From Tetraselmis striata (Eukaryota; Chlorophyta; Chlorodendrophyceae; Chlorodendrales; Chlorodendraceae), in contig VCJN01001059.1 in the NCBI GenBank assembly GCA_006384855.1, forward strand, positions 1 to 64,000: a stretch of 64,000 nt of DNA. Reading direction: 5' to 3'. The notes below the pieces were generated by a model. The model worked only from the letters and a program-made list of their open reading frames with translations, was not told the origin of the DNA and made no database searches. This document shows, piece by piece, positions 21,961 through 34,679 of this stretch (the stretch's first letter is position 1; every line of letters starts with the position of its first letter). Both the position numbers and the translations under genes were made by a program.

Positions 21961-24900
21961 TCAGCTTGGCAGGCGGAGGAGCTGCACTCGCAGCAACCCC
22001 GCCCCTGACCCCGACGCCAGGAAGAACAGCGCGGGCTCCGTCGGCGCCTCGTCATCGTCGTCGTCGGGGTCCGCGGCGGCAAGGCGTGTGGTGCAGGGCG
22101 GGGGATCGTCCTCGGGGCCGCGATGGTTGGCTGGGCACCAGCGCACGGCGGGCACCGCGATCTGGCGGGCGAACAACACGCAGCGCCACGGCACCCGGCC
22201 GCTCAGTCAGCTGCCGCCTCTTTGGCCGTCCAGAGTGACACTCTCTTTCCTATAAGACTATTGAAGTTGAGCAAATTCAGTATTACAATACAACACGTGG
22301 TTCTTTCTTGTCACATCCGCCTTCAATAATGCGAGTGTTTCTTTTATACAACATCATTAGTATCATCGTTAATAATGACGTGTCCATTTATGTACGTACC
22401 TTGGTGAACAAAGTGCCAAGCAGTCAAGGAGACTTCACCTCTTACGCAGCAATATTTACTTTTATTATATGATCTTTCCAATTAAGCCAATATAATTAAG
22501 CCATTCTTTCTTAATTAGCTTGTTTTTTCCCAACGTACAATTCACTTGTAGAGGGCATGTTGCTAAAATTGCGGCTTCGAAGTTGTTTCAACTTTGTTGC
22601 TGCGATTGTCACACTCTAGAGAGAGACTCCCTTACACGACGTGCAGGTCGCTGGAGGGCATCGTAGCTGCAGCACAGTAATATGCCCTGTTGGTCATGAT
22701 GTTATCATATTATCGACCGTTGCCAAAATCATTCTGAAAATCAGCACAGTTTTTCCCACCATACTCAAACATCTTTCATCCATGATAAATATCCACTGCT
22801 GTGGCGGCAACATAGGGGGGCGGAGGGGGTCGGAGGGGGTCGGGGGGCAGCTTCAACCTCTTCGTCGGGGAAGAGCGCCGCCACCTTTTCGGCCTGTGAG
22901 TGCAGTGTCGGCGGCTCTGCGGCCTCGGCGGTGCTCAGCTCCCGCGGCCCCATCAGCGCCATGGCGGTGCCCTGCTTGGCCATGCTGGAGACCGCCTGCG
23001 TGCGGCGCAGTCCGCCGCGCCACTCCGGGGTCAGCGCAGAGCATGGCCCTTGCACTCGTCAACGGTGCGGTCGCCACGGGTCACAGGTGGCTGGCCAGAG
23101 TATATATACATATATACCGATATATCATAGTGCTATAGATCGGACATATATGTTTGTGTGTGCATATATATGTGTGTATATGTATATATGTATATATATG
23201 TATGTATGTATATGTCCGCCAAGGCAAGTGCACTGAGGCAAAAAGCGGCCCGCGCAATTAGAGCTCCCAGTGTACTGTGGGCCATTATTGTATGTCGAAA
23301 CATCGAGGTGCGTCCTCCTCGGGATACATACGGAACACCCCGAGCCTCCATGAACTGTCGCTTTGCCGTAGGTGCTGCTGCGAGACTGTGCAGCACAAGA
23401 CGGCATCAATTTGCAATAGAAAGGAAGGGGGCGGGGGGGGGGGGGGGGGGGGGGGGGGCGAAGGGGATCATTACCGTTGCCACGCTTTGGGTTCGCGGTA
23501 TATATATTGTAGTTTTGACCCCCCCCCCCCTCCCCCCCGCCCACACACACACACACACCCGCCCCCCCGTTGGGGAAGAGAGTCAGACTATATTTTTCGT
23601 TGAAATATATCAGAATATACCACGAATACCGCACGGATATCCCAACTCGTTACCGCAACACAGTCCATTGTTGTTGGGACCCGCGAGCCATTACATGTCA
23701 CTGTTTGAGCCATGTGCATCCCCCATCTTAACACAAGAGTCGGAGGAAGGGTTTCAACAAGCCCTAGCATGGTATGCAGGTAACCTCCCATATTGGTATT
23801 CGGCACTCTTTCCCAGCAGCAGACAACCCGCGCCACCGCTAAGGGCAACAAGCTGCCGCCAACGGTTTTGTAAGGGAAACAGAGCCCGAGGGCGGGTTCG
23901 GCGGCGCTTGTGCGGGCGGTGCGCTGGCGGTGGACACGGCGGGCGCCACGGGGTGGGGGCGCACCGTCACTCTGTGCCGCGCGCCCGCCTTTTTGCTCTT
24001 GTTGATTTTCCTTGTTTCCCCCACGACGGTGGGCACCCGCGCCACGCACACGCGCCCGTCCTCGCCTGCGGGCACGGTCGTGCCGCTCATCGCTCTGCTC
24101 ACCGATGCCACAACGTCGCAGGCGCCGCGGAGAGGACCGGGCCAGAGCGTCCCCGCCCACTTGAAAGCGCCACACTCTCAAGCGCAGAATGGACATTTGC
24201 ATCGGATGCCATGAAGCTCGGGCACCGCTCATTGGGCATGCGCTGGTTTGGCTGTCATATGACGGCGGCCCACATGGCAAGCCAGGCCGCGATAAGTCCG
24301 TCGCACGCGACCATAGGAACAAGTGCTCACGATGCCGCGGCACACGCGGGACACATCCAGCCGGCGCGGAGGTTGTAGGAGAGGATTGAGAGGCGCCTCA
24401 AAAGGTGGCGTCATCCCCGCGACCGTGTGTTCCCTACCTCGCATGTCACCGCCGGGTACTGCTCCCTCGCTGGCAGCCCGGTCAGCCGACACAGCGGCGG
24501 GCGGCGATCCTACCTACCTACAGGGGGCGCTCTCGCCAGAGTCCACCCCGCCCCCGGTCCCCACGGCAGCCATCTTGCGGGCAAGCGCCGCCATGGGCGC
24601 GCAAGAGACGGCGGGCGCTCGGGAAGGGCGTCACCTGAGAAGGCCATCATCCGGTTGGAGGGGCGCTCCGGCGTGACGTGGCACGACAGCAGCGGCGCCT
24701 GCGCCGGCTGGTACACCGCGACGACGACAAAGCGCGGCGGGACCGGACCTTTCGGCTCCGACAGGCCCGCCTGCGGGGCGCCCAGTTCAGCACACTCAGG
24801 TGCTGTGATCCCGCGCCATGCCACGCGTGCATGCAAAGTGGTGCGTGGACAGCGGGAGTATGTTGCCAAAAATATTGAAAAGGCACAGGCTTGGTGCAGG

Positions 24901-27900
24901 ATTCCCGCCTACCCTGTGCTATGTGATACTATGGGGTCTGCCCTCGATCTTATAGATAGTTAGATATAAATACCATACCGACCGATATCTGCAGTGTATT
25001 CCGCTACCCGTGCTCGTGAAGCAGCGCCACTTCTATACCCAGTATCACTCTGATCGCAGCATCACTGATGCAGCATCGGTGTGTACAGTATGATGCAAAG
25101 ACCAATCCGGATTGAGCCGGGAATTCGGCACGAAAACACGTGAGTGGCTGAGCATCTTCGCAAGAGCTGACGCTGGTACTGCGCCCACAAGTAAGACGTG
25201 TTTACATCACGTGGCGGGTGCCAACTCCACCTGACAGCCCACGATGTACACTTCTAGGTCAAATGCAAGCACGCAATGGCCATCTTCATGGACGATTCAC
25301 GTGTAGATGAACCGCATCGGGAGGCGGCGGCTGTGCCCACGATGCCTGTAGGTATAACAATCACGATTGGCTGGTGCGTCCTCCCATGCTATGAACGACG
25401 CAATAGCGGCGAACGACAAAGGCAGAAAACAGCTGTGTCTCATGCTGAAGCAACGAGCCAGGAGCGATAAGGTGCTGATACGATACCTCCACGGGTGCCG
25501 GCGCGCCTGAAAGACCCTTTGTTTTCAGCCCCAGATTGGGCTTGCGTGCAACCTATAAGAACATTCGCTATGCTCCCGCTACAGTTTCGTCTGCAGCTGA
25601 CCTCTGGCAGGCATGGCAGACCCTTAGTCGCAGTCTTCTGATTACCATTATTTGCAGTCGTTTGATTTCCGCGTCGATCGAGTCGCACGTGCGCCTTGTG
25701 TGCAGTGCAGAGACAGAATGGGCCACTGCATGGGCAACGGAACGCACGACCCGCCCGTAACTCCTTGTTCCCCAGCGATGTGCAGCTGCACTGATTCGGC
25801 ACAAACTCTCGCCTTCATATAGTTGCCCCCCCCCCCCCCCCCCCCCCCCGTCCTCCCCCAACCCCAGGTCCGCCCACTCAAAACCCTAGAAACCCTAAAT
25901 CTCCACATCCACCTCTACCTATGGCTCTGCACCCTTCATCAAGCAGGCATGCAGCTGGGGGAAAGGAAGGAGGGCACGTTGCCCATCCAGGTCACAACTC
26001 GGAACGTTTTCAGAGCTTGTTTGAGAACCCTGACAACGCTATGCTCCTGTACCTCATCATGCAGAGTCTCACGACCACGACTGAGCCTAAGGGGCCTCAC
26101 AGAGGCCAGTGCTTGATCAGATACAAGGGCCAGGGCTATGCTGCCAACACCCCGCCCGTGGCGGCCCTGCTTCCCTCCCTGTGTGGCCCCATGCTATTGA
26201 GCATCAACCGCCAGCAGCGACAAAGAATGTATCATACTACCCAAGCATTTTAACAACATGTACGGTTGCACATCCTACGCACACGTGTGCCTGTGCGGTA
26301 ATCCAGACACTGCGAATAAGAACCCGCCTCGCCTGCCGGAGGCCAGACGCAGACGGAACCATAGCGGAAGTAGAGCGAATGTTTCCACAGGTCGCACGCA
26401 ACCGCAATTCGAGGCTCATATGGTCCTGTGATGGGTCCTGACACATCTACGTACATCCCGGAATCGCGCTTTGGGTCTGCGGTGTATTAAATATACCACT
26501 CGGAAATATAAATATACAGATCATGCGAAAAGTTGCTGCAACATTTCAGTTTGGACCCGCGAACCCAATGTATTGGCACAGTATACACGCACAGTATATA
26601 CATAATGTACATACACAGCCAGGCAGACGTACTCCAATGGGGCTGCCAGGGCCGCCGAGCGGGTAAGCAAGCCTCCGCCGCTGCGTGCTCTAGTGCGGGG
26701 CGTTGCTGAGCGTGTTTGGCATGCGGGATACACCCCAATGAGCGAAGGGGGGGGGGGGGGGGTGGGGACAGCTCGGCCGGGGCGTGCCTGCAGGACCGTG
26801 CCGTCATCACAGGTGAGCAGGAACTGGAGCCCCTCCACCCAGGACATCGCCGTGATGCCCTTGTGGGAGGACGGCCCTTCAAACACCTGCGGGGGCGCAG
26901 GCAGAGGGAGAGGCGTGCTGGTTAGGCCTGCGTCCGGCGTCCGTAACCCCCCCCCCCCCCCCCCCCGTTCTGCATGTAGCCGCTGAGCACCAGGGGGGGG
27001 GGGGGGGGGGCGGGGGGGGGGGGGGGTTGATCAGCCCGGCGCTGTACCGGCGTGAAGACGTCCCGGATGTCCCATACCACCACACGGCCCTCGTCGCCAG
27101 CTGCGCAGCCACAGCGCGGAGTCAGCGTTGCTGGCGGACAGGCTCCTGGTGGTGGCCTGAGTGCCCGCGGAGCGCGGCACCTGCACGGCCGTGAGGCACC
27201 GACGCTGGACTGGGTGTCTGCCCTCCCCGGCAAGAGGGAGGCGGTGTTGGGGCTTGGCGAGGACCGGGCGGACGGTCTACCGTAACGACCAACTCCATAG
27301 GCTCATAGATAATAATTCTACGCCATGTGCCTCAAGGCCGTGCTTTGGAGAAAATAGTTATATCCCTTCGAGCCTTCGGAGTAATTAGTCCCTACCACAC
27401 GATATTGGGCTCTTCCTGCAGTCCTTTGACGCTGTTGTTACCCTGTCTAAACGTGGATGGGCCAAAGCATAATACGTCTTTCACTTTTGCCCATGCCAAA
27501 GAGTTTGGAAAGATATGGGCCATTGCGCAAACACATCGGTACATTTCCTCTATCCCAATCCGACAAAACTCTACGGTAATGCAAACAGTGTTGGGGTGGC
27601 GCGGCAGAGCGTAGCGCCGCTGCGCGTGTGCCGGTGGCTGCGGCGGGTCGCGGCCGCGCACCCACGGCGACGGTGTTGCGGTCCGCGCCGTCCTCCGCCT
27701 CCGCCACCTCGCCCGCGGGCGGGAACGCGATGCTGCGGATAGGGAACGCGCTGCCCATCATCGTCGCCAGCGGCTCCAGGAGGCGCCTGCCCCCGAGCGG
27801 AACCCGGCGGGGACCAGAGGGGTGGGGAGGGGGGGACAGATCCATGTTTATCTTGTTGCATGCGTGCAATATACGTGATGGTGTGGAGTCCAGCTGCTGA

Positions 27901-30900
27901 CTGCAAGCGGCCTGGTGACGCCCCCCCCCCCCCCCCCCCCCCCCCGCCCGGGCCCGCACTGACACAAATAGCGGACAGAGGCGACGGGCAGATACGCCCG
28001 GACCGATCGCAGAGAAAAGGGCAAATGATATAACCGACTTTGTTATTTCACATCGCTGTAGAGCATTGGAGGCGTTAGTTCCTTCATGGGGCGCAGTCGG
28101 CGTCTGATACATGACCATGCTACCGGGCACTACAAAACATGTGTATGAATACACTCATTCAGACATCCCATCATTCCCAGCGCAGGGCAGGAAGTGGTGG
28201 TGGTGGTGTGTGTGTGGGGGGTAAGGGAGGGAAGGGGGAGGGGGGGGGGGAGGCACCCCTCGCCGCAGTCCGGATTGCAGCGCAGCACCACCACCTGCCC
28301 GCCCCAGCAGCCCACCTGCGTGCGGGGGGCGGTCATCAGCACCACCATCTGCCGAGCCGACCGCCAGGCGCCACGCAGCAGGCCAGCGCGCGGCCGCCCT
28401 GCGCCTCCGCCAGGCAGCGGTGGCTACCGACAGTGGCATTGATTTCATGGGCGCACTAGACGGAAGTGGGGAGGGACGGGGTGGGGGGCGCGAGACCGGA
28501 ACTGGACAAAGAGGCGGCAGGCGGGGGCACGCACCGCCAGCAGGTCGAAGGGCGCAATAGGCAGCCAGGATACGCAGCTGGGCATGCAGTCCATCATTTC
28601 TCCCAGGTCCGCCGCCAGTGTGGGCTCTGGTCGCAGAACCAGCGGGCCGGCCTGCGGTCCCGCCAGGGCAGCCAGGCCATCAACGCCGCCCCCAGTCCAC
28701 AAACATCATTGCCACCTCAATCACCACCACAGTACGTCCCAGCAACAGCATTACCATCGGTGCCACCACCAACAACCATTACCGGGCATAAGCCCAACCA
28801 TCACCATCATTACTGCCACCAGCACCACCAGCACCACTGTCAGTGCATCTCCCAAACCATCACCAGCATTACTGCCGCCAGCACCAACGCCATCACCACT
28901 GTCAGTGCATCTCCACCACCACCATCAGAGCATCAGCATCGGCCATCACCACAACGCCCATGACCACCAGAGCATCAGCCCAATCATCACCACCATTACT
29001 GCCACCATCGCCACCCTTACTGCCACCATCGCCACCAGCACCAGCAACACTATCAGCCACCACCATCATTTCTAGCGCCGTCACCAACGCCATCACCACC
29101 ATCACCATGAACTTCCGTACTCAAATCCCAATGCAACGTCCTGCAGGCTTTACCCCCCCCCAGCTGGGCGACATCTTATTCCGAGTGAATGCCGCATCGA
29201 ACCATACCGCATACGAATGTGAATCCTACCAGCCCAGCAAAAACAGCACGTTACAACGATGATCATACCATTCAGATGCAGAAGCGCCTGTATGTCTGGC
29301 TGGCCTTATACACTGGGCACGGAACGAAGTAGCGTCTCTGTCCGCCGGAAAGGGTAATCAAGGAGGCAACCGATGGGACTTTCAATGGGCATCAGGCCAA
29401 GTGCTGGCGCTGTGGCGTCTATCGCTAAGGGAGGGAGACAGAGAGGGAGAGAGAGGGAGATCTTGGGGAAGGCATCCAGCATAGCGCCCAAAGTATGTGG
29501 TAGTTAAGTGGCATTCTGTTGCCTTGCAAATGATCATCGAGACATCCAATATGTTACGAGACCATGGGCATCGGATTGCCCTGTAACACGCAGTCGAGGT
29601 TGTACGATCGTGGTCCACAGAGTCTGTCATGGGCGCACCGTTGCGTCCACAGTGCCGGCGTCCGGCACACCGTAGACAGCGACGCGTCCGTCCCCGTGCA
29701 CCGCCGCGAGCAGACCCAGCATGGGGGAGCAGCTGGGCGCGGCGGAGCCGCACCACGGCGCCTCGGCCGCCGGGGCGGGGCACCAGGCAAGGTCCCACGT
29801 GACGCGGCCGCCGTGCAGCAGGCCTGTCGGTCGGTGGCCGGGGCAAGGGCAGCCGCACGCCTCAGCTGGTTTGCACAGGCAGCAGAGGGTGGGCAGCGAG
29901 CTGCACTTCTCTCGCTGTGTTTTTTATTTCTGTCCGAGTAGATATAAACGAATGTCTTCACTCAAGAATATACCCCATAAATAAATTCTACCATTCTTTG
30001 TTCTTGACTTAATATGCTCTATTTAAACAAAAGTGCATTTATCTATTTGGGTTTAGTTTTGGAGAGGGTGGATGTTTGGGTTTCGTTGTAGTGATTTCAA
30101 ATCAGTAGTTTGATGATACGTAGTTTGGAACAGATAATCCAATTCAATGTCCAATTCAGTACACTGCCAGTAGCGCTTTGTTTGACACCACGATGCTCAA
30201 ACTCTACCGGCAGATTGCTGCGGACAGCGTCGATGCTTGGCTACGGGTGCCGACACAGTAATACGAACACTGCCAATAAGAGCATGCCTCACCTGTCAGA
30301 TGAAAGTGTAGCGAACTACGGTGAATGTCCTATGTGGCATGCAAGCTCCATTTAAGGCTCAAGCTTCCGGTTCTCATAAATGCGTCGGCAGCGATGAGTG
30401 AGCAGACAGGACCAGCGGGAAGTCTCGAGTTGAACACCAGCAGGTCAGCAGGTCAACTGCCGATGCGTGCATTCCCCCCAATCATGCACACAGCACTGCC
30501 AGCATTGGCCAGAGCCAGCGGCCTGTGCCCCCCCCCCCACCCCAGGGCGAGGCGACCATGCCCAGGCCGTGCTCATCACGCCCTCGTCATGCCGCCGTGC
30601 CCCCGTGCGACTGAGATAGGTTGACGCACGCGAGCTGGGCACATGCACTGACAGCGCCAACAACCACCTGAACAGTGATCCTGTCCATCCGGTTCCAGCA
30701 CTCTAGCTTAATTGTAGGCCGGCCAGCCGGGTGCTAGGAGCGGGTAGGGATGCTGAGTGGGGTGTGGCGGGTTGGGGGGGGATCCCAATCAGGGAAGGGG
30801 GCAGCAGCAACAGCCTCGAGCCGGGAACACGGGGAGCATGGCCTCCATGCCGCAGCGGCCAGCTCACCTAGGTACATTTCCACGCACAGTGGCGGCGCTG

Positions 30901-32124
30901 CAGCCCTGGAAGCAACCGCCTTCGGCACAGCTACCCGCCAGATCTGCAGCATGCCCGCTCCGCGCTGGACCGCTGTGCCTGACTGCGGCGGCTCCCCGCA
31001 CGGGTACGGGCAGACCTGCAATGTGTGTGTGTGGGGGGGGGGGGGGGGGGGGGATTGGCATGGCCGGCATAGGGAATCACCGTTGCTTCAGCCTGCCGGT
31101 CGATAGCGCTGGGATAGGCTGGGCTGACACGGTGGCGCTGCGGCATTGGGCTGGCGTTGCGCTGTAACCGCCATGATCAGGAAACAAAGGGTAAGATAGG
31201 CGATGATACTGTGCGGGGGTGCACCGCGAGGTGGCGCCATGCTTGGCCGGTCTTGCGGCGCTTGGAGCCGCCCGGGGTGCCTTGGCTGCGCGCCACTGCG
31301 TGACACATCCCCGGCAGCACGGCAAGCTCGCCTCATTGGCCACAACAAGCCGCCGCCACCACCCATAGTCTTCCAGCGACTGCCCGCGAAGGCTGCTGGC
31401 ATGGCGAGCAGCATGACCCCGGTAGGCAGTCGCACAGCGCACATGCCATGCGGGACTCCTTCCCGCAGACTGCCTCTAGGGCATCCGCCCCCCCCCCCCC
31501 CCCCCCCCAACATCACCGGGCACCTCCCATGCCCATGTTGGAATAAACAGCCGAAATGATGGCATGATTGACCCACTGCTGCTCCTAACCCCCCTGCGCC
31601 CCTCCCAAGAGGAGCGTTGTCACCAACCACCGCGCAGTTCTGACGCAGCTGGGATGCCGTGCCGCATGCTCCCGCACACCGCCCACCTCCCTTACCTATG
31701 CCACCTCGCCAAGGGCCGCAGCTAGCCGCACCTTGCACGAGGCTGGTGGGGCACCACTCCAGCGCGCGGATGCGGCCCCCCGTAAAGCCCGCCCATTCCG
31801 AGAGCAACCCCACCGATGCCACGCCGGGCTTGGGCGTGGTCTGCGCCGCGTCCACCGGGAAGCACTGCCCCTGGAACAAGCGGAGAGGTAGACCTGCGAG
31901 CACAGTTAGCATCCCCCCTGCCCCCAACTTCCAGCCCCCTGGTCACTGCCCCGCCATGCATCATCCAGGGTGCCGGTGGTGCCCCCACCTGTGGGTGCTG
32001 GCTGCTTCTCATTGCTCGGCATCCGGATCACCGCCCTGGATGCCGGCTTGAATAGCTGAGCCTCGCTTGAGTCCCTGCGTGGCACACTTACCCTTAAGAA
32101 GAGGTAGAAGGCGGGGGTGGTGCG
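21961..32124 (-). CDS. WD40 protein resembling TFIIIC subunit 2 (GTF3C2/TFC6), N-terminus missing
   Basis: TFIIIC binds the A/B boxes of tRNA genes and recruits TFIIIB for RNA polymerase III. Fourteen exons fit with phase-consistent joins: 32124-32092, 31870-31732, 31295-31210, 31015-30868, 29823-29639, 28651-28535, 28315-28257, 27786-27662, 27100-27048, 26886-26788, 24770-24635, 24065-23965, 22995-22858 and 22161-21961 (stop), about 539 residues. WD-type strands in order: GGRIRALEWCP, QAWRHLAVHP, GAGMLQIWRVAV, GRVTWDLAWCPA with LGLLAAVHGDGRVAVYGVP, FDLLAVGCWGGQVVVLRC, TVAVAGDEGRVVVWDIRD, LQFLLTCDDGTVLQ and a final IAVPAVRWCPANH. The WDLAWCP/LGLLA pair and LQIW are typical of the GTF3C2 propeller; another WD40 factor cannot be excluded. 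Upstream exons were not found. The 26788 donor reads CAG|GCACGC, a possible GC-AG intron. Introns hold repeats and many G/C homopolymers. Confidence 0.62.
23100..23215. repeat. TA/TATG microsatellite in an intron of the WD40 gene
   Basis: About 115 bases of ATATAT, TGTGTATATG and ATGTATGT units. It lies in the intron between the 23965 donor and the 22995 acceptor (minus strand). A G-run of about 30 bases (about 23429-23458), a C-run and a (CA)n at about 23520-23560 lie in the same intron. Confidence 0.85.
25545..25665 (-). repeat. Short dispersed repeat family, copy 1
   Basis: Member of an about 120-150 base family with a core like AAGAACCTGCCCTGCCTGCC, then GCAGACGAAACTATAGCGG, then GCGAATGTTCTTATAGGTTG, then CAAGCCCAATTTGGGGCT. 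Lies in an intron of the WD40 gene. Confidence 0.65.
26295..26440 (+). repeat. Short dispersed repeat family, copy 2
   Basis: Same family as 25545-25665, opposite orientation, about 750 bases away in the same intron. Begins near GTGCGGTAATCCAGACACTG. Confidence 0.65.
28730..29110. repeat. CAC/CAT-rich minisatellite in an intron of the WD40 gene
   Basis: About 380 bases dominated by ACC and ATC triplets. Within it are imperfect units of about 60 bases, seen best at 28793-28852 and 28853-28914, each ending ACTGTCAGTGCATCTCC. The long His/Thr/Ser/Ile-rich frames that cross it are composition artefacts, not genes. Confidence 0.8.
30250..30370 (+). repeat. Short dispersed repeat family, copy 3
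   Basis: Same family as 25545-25665: CAGTAATACGAACACTGCCA, AATAAGAGCATGCCTCACC, then GTGAATGTCCTATGTGGC. In an intron of the WD40 gene. Confidence 0.55.
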
Positions 32125-32632
32125 CTTGGGAAGGGGGGGGGGGGGGGGGGGCACGGCGCGGCGAGTGGATCCGAGTGGATGGGCCGGCGAGAGCCCTGCG
32201 CCGACTGGGACGGGCGGGGTTCATCGGGCGCTCGGCGGCCGCACCCCACGCGCTCCAATACCGCCGACGAGGCGAGCCGCCACAGCTCTCCCAGCAGGGT
32301 GCCTCCGGTGCCGGCCGGTTCCCTCATAGCGAAGCCCGGAGGGGACGCAAGGACCTGTCGGCAGGCGCCGCGTCAAGGTAGATACTTGCGTGCGCTTGGC
32401 GGCGCAAATCTACCGATCCCCTCCGCGCCAGTGTAGCTGGGTCTGCGTTGTCAGGGCGTTGGACGTGCTGTCGCTAGGCCGCTTCGTCGAGTCTTGTCGG
32501 TCTCTGCATAAAATTTGTTCGGCCACCCCTTCACTCACTGGTCAGACGAGTCATCGGCAGCACGTTAGTTACCAGTAGCAGCAGCGCGCGAGGGGCGTTC
32601 TCTTACCGACATACCCGGGCCGGTGCAGGTAT
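32125..32632. other. Unresolved 5' side of the WD40 gene
   Basis: Further 5' exons of the TFIIIC-like gene are expected on the minus strand here or beyond the LINE. A GC-rich open stretch at about 32330-32150 (REPAGTGGTLLGELWRLASS) is a candidate exon, but no phase-consistent join to 32124 was found. A G-run at 32136-32152 gives a poly-C tract just before the 32124 acceptor on the sense strand. Confidence 0.35.
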
Positions 32633-34650
32633 TTGTTTTCCGCCCCCGGGACAGGACTGGCACCAGTGAAACCCTTGCAGCGTCTCTACGACGGCCGTTG
32701 AGGCAGCAATGCAGTTACGGAAAGCCCTGGGTAGGCGACGCTCCGTTATAGTCATCAAGCAAATTGCCGGAGCATTCTGCAAGACTAATTGAAGGCCAGT
32801 GACAGAATTTCCAACACTGTAGTTGGATCACCGTCTAAAACACTGCCATCAAAATACCCGGCACTGACCACGAAAGGTCCGCCCTACCCGTTTGGGCGTC
32901 GGCCCATTCGAGTAATGCGAGTTGGGGCAAGCCCCAACCCGCGGAGCAAAGCATTTCGGAGGGCCCGACGCCATAGTTGGAAAATTTTCCCATTCCCAGT
33001 AAAATCCAGGGCGCCGTGAAGGGAGGGGGGGACCCCGCCCAAAATAAAGGCAGTTAAGTCCTCATGTGTTGACGCAATAACCTGACTACTAATAAAATCC
33101 CTGAACTCCGGAACTAACAACCCAAAATTATGACGGTGATACCCCCACCGCGGGCACTCCACCAACATATGTTCGATAGTCTCAGATTCACCTCCGCCAC
33201 ATGCAGGGCAGTGTTCAAGAAACCGCTCAGGCATGGCATGAATCCGGGCCAATCGGCGGGCAGTGGGAAATACTCGGGTGCGTAATTGTATCATAATGTG
33301 CAACCCGGCCACAACCCCCGCGGGGACACCCACGCACACCGTACTGTGGCAACGGGTTTGACGCATAGGACGCCTGGACATATATGCCCCAGGTGTTATT
33401 GCGTGCTAACGATGCCGACGATTCGTAACGCGACCACACCGATGCCTTTACTAGTTTAGCGGCATCGCGGCTGCTAGTGACCTCCACTCAAGTGGAAAGT
33501 GCGCCCCCTCAGCTAGCCCTACGTTCGCCCTAGCTAGTCGATCTAACCACCGCACAGTCCCTGACGTCCACGTGTTAGGGCGCGCCCGACTTGGCTGATA
33601 TACTAAATGGGTTATACATGTATTCAAGTCGGATGCTTTAAGGAACGCCCGAGCCCGTGCCGCAGCGGCCGTAGCCTCTATGGGCGCAATATCCAATTCC
33701 CGCATCATCGGTGCAGTGGCCACCCCAGGGGAGTTTTTACCTAACCCAATGAGGCACCGCAATCACTGATTGAGTACGGTTTGTAATTTATTTGCGCCGC
33801 TAGTTCTATCCATGCCCCATACTTCACATCCATAAGTTAAAACCGGCAGTACACAGGTTCTAAAAACCGACACACGCACATTAATAGGGATTATGTCCCG
33901 TCCACCGACTAATACCGAATCGAGCGCCTCAATAGCGCGTCTACCCTTCTTAACCCGGTCGTCTACTATGTGTTGCATACCTAAATCCGACTTAATGACC
34001 GTACCCAAGTACCTATATTCATTTACAACCGGTATTCGTTCCCCCCCAAGCTGCCATCGGGCAGCTTGTTCGCGTAACGCGGTCTCGTCGGAATATCGGC
34101 CTAATGCCATCACCCCACACTTAAGTACCCCAAACCCCATAAAATGGTCCTCCGCCCACTGCGAGAAGTGGGCGAACATGGCATGCAGGTTATCGAACGA
34201 GCCTGTGATACCAACAGCGTCGTCCGCGTATAACTGACCTGGCACCCTTAGTGGTTGCCTTGCCGCTAATGTGTCGGTGCACCATGGTACATCACACCCT
34301 AGATGTTCTACCCCATCGAATATATCGTTAATAAATATGTTAAATAGGATGGGGGAAGCGGGGCATCCCTGTCGGAGGCCACGCTCTATGGGTATGGGGT
34401 CTGATAGTGTTCCCGGGGCCACCCCTGTCTTAACCCGTACCATACTATCCCTGTATAAAGTTTTAATGAAGGTAAGCATATGACCCGTAACTCCTATGGC
34501 TTGTAGTTTTAGGAACAAAACTCATGAGGTACGGTGTCATATGCCTTCCAAAAGTCAATAAATCCCGCGTACGTGGGTAGACCTGCCGCTTGGCGACGAG
34601 CCGCGATATCGAACAGGTATCTCCAGTTGATACCAGTATCTTGAGATTGA
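32633..34650 (-). mobile_element. Decayed non-LTR (LINE) retrotransposon with RT and 3' tail
   Basis: Encodes the end of a LINE reverse transcriptase, the enzyme that copies element RNA into a nicked target. On the minus strand, about 34650-34530 encodes FIDFWKAYDTVPHEF (RT motif A region). After a frameshift, 34518-33763 encodes RQGCPASPILFNIFIND and the catalytic QLYADDAVG, followed by YRYLGTVIKSD. An in-frame TGA at 33763 and frame changes near 33480 break the rest. The end (33381-32884) carries the typical LINE zinc knuckle, CPACGGGESETIEHMLVECP. An about 235-base 3' tail follows, down to about 32633. The 5' part, with any endonuclease, is absent. Confidence 0.85.
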
Positions 34651-34679
34651 TACCAGTATCCTCTAGTGAGGTCAAATTA

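Noticed and set aside
23158..24378. A 406-codon plus-strand frame
   Set aside because: It runs through a TATG microsatellite and G/C runs and opposes well-supported WD40 exons at 23965-24065 on the minus strand. Its composition is not protein-like.
28584..29262. Long His/Thr/Ser-rich open frames over the CAC/CAT repeat
   Set aside because: They follow from triplet repeat composition, occur in several frames at once and lie within an intron of the minus-strand WD40 gene.
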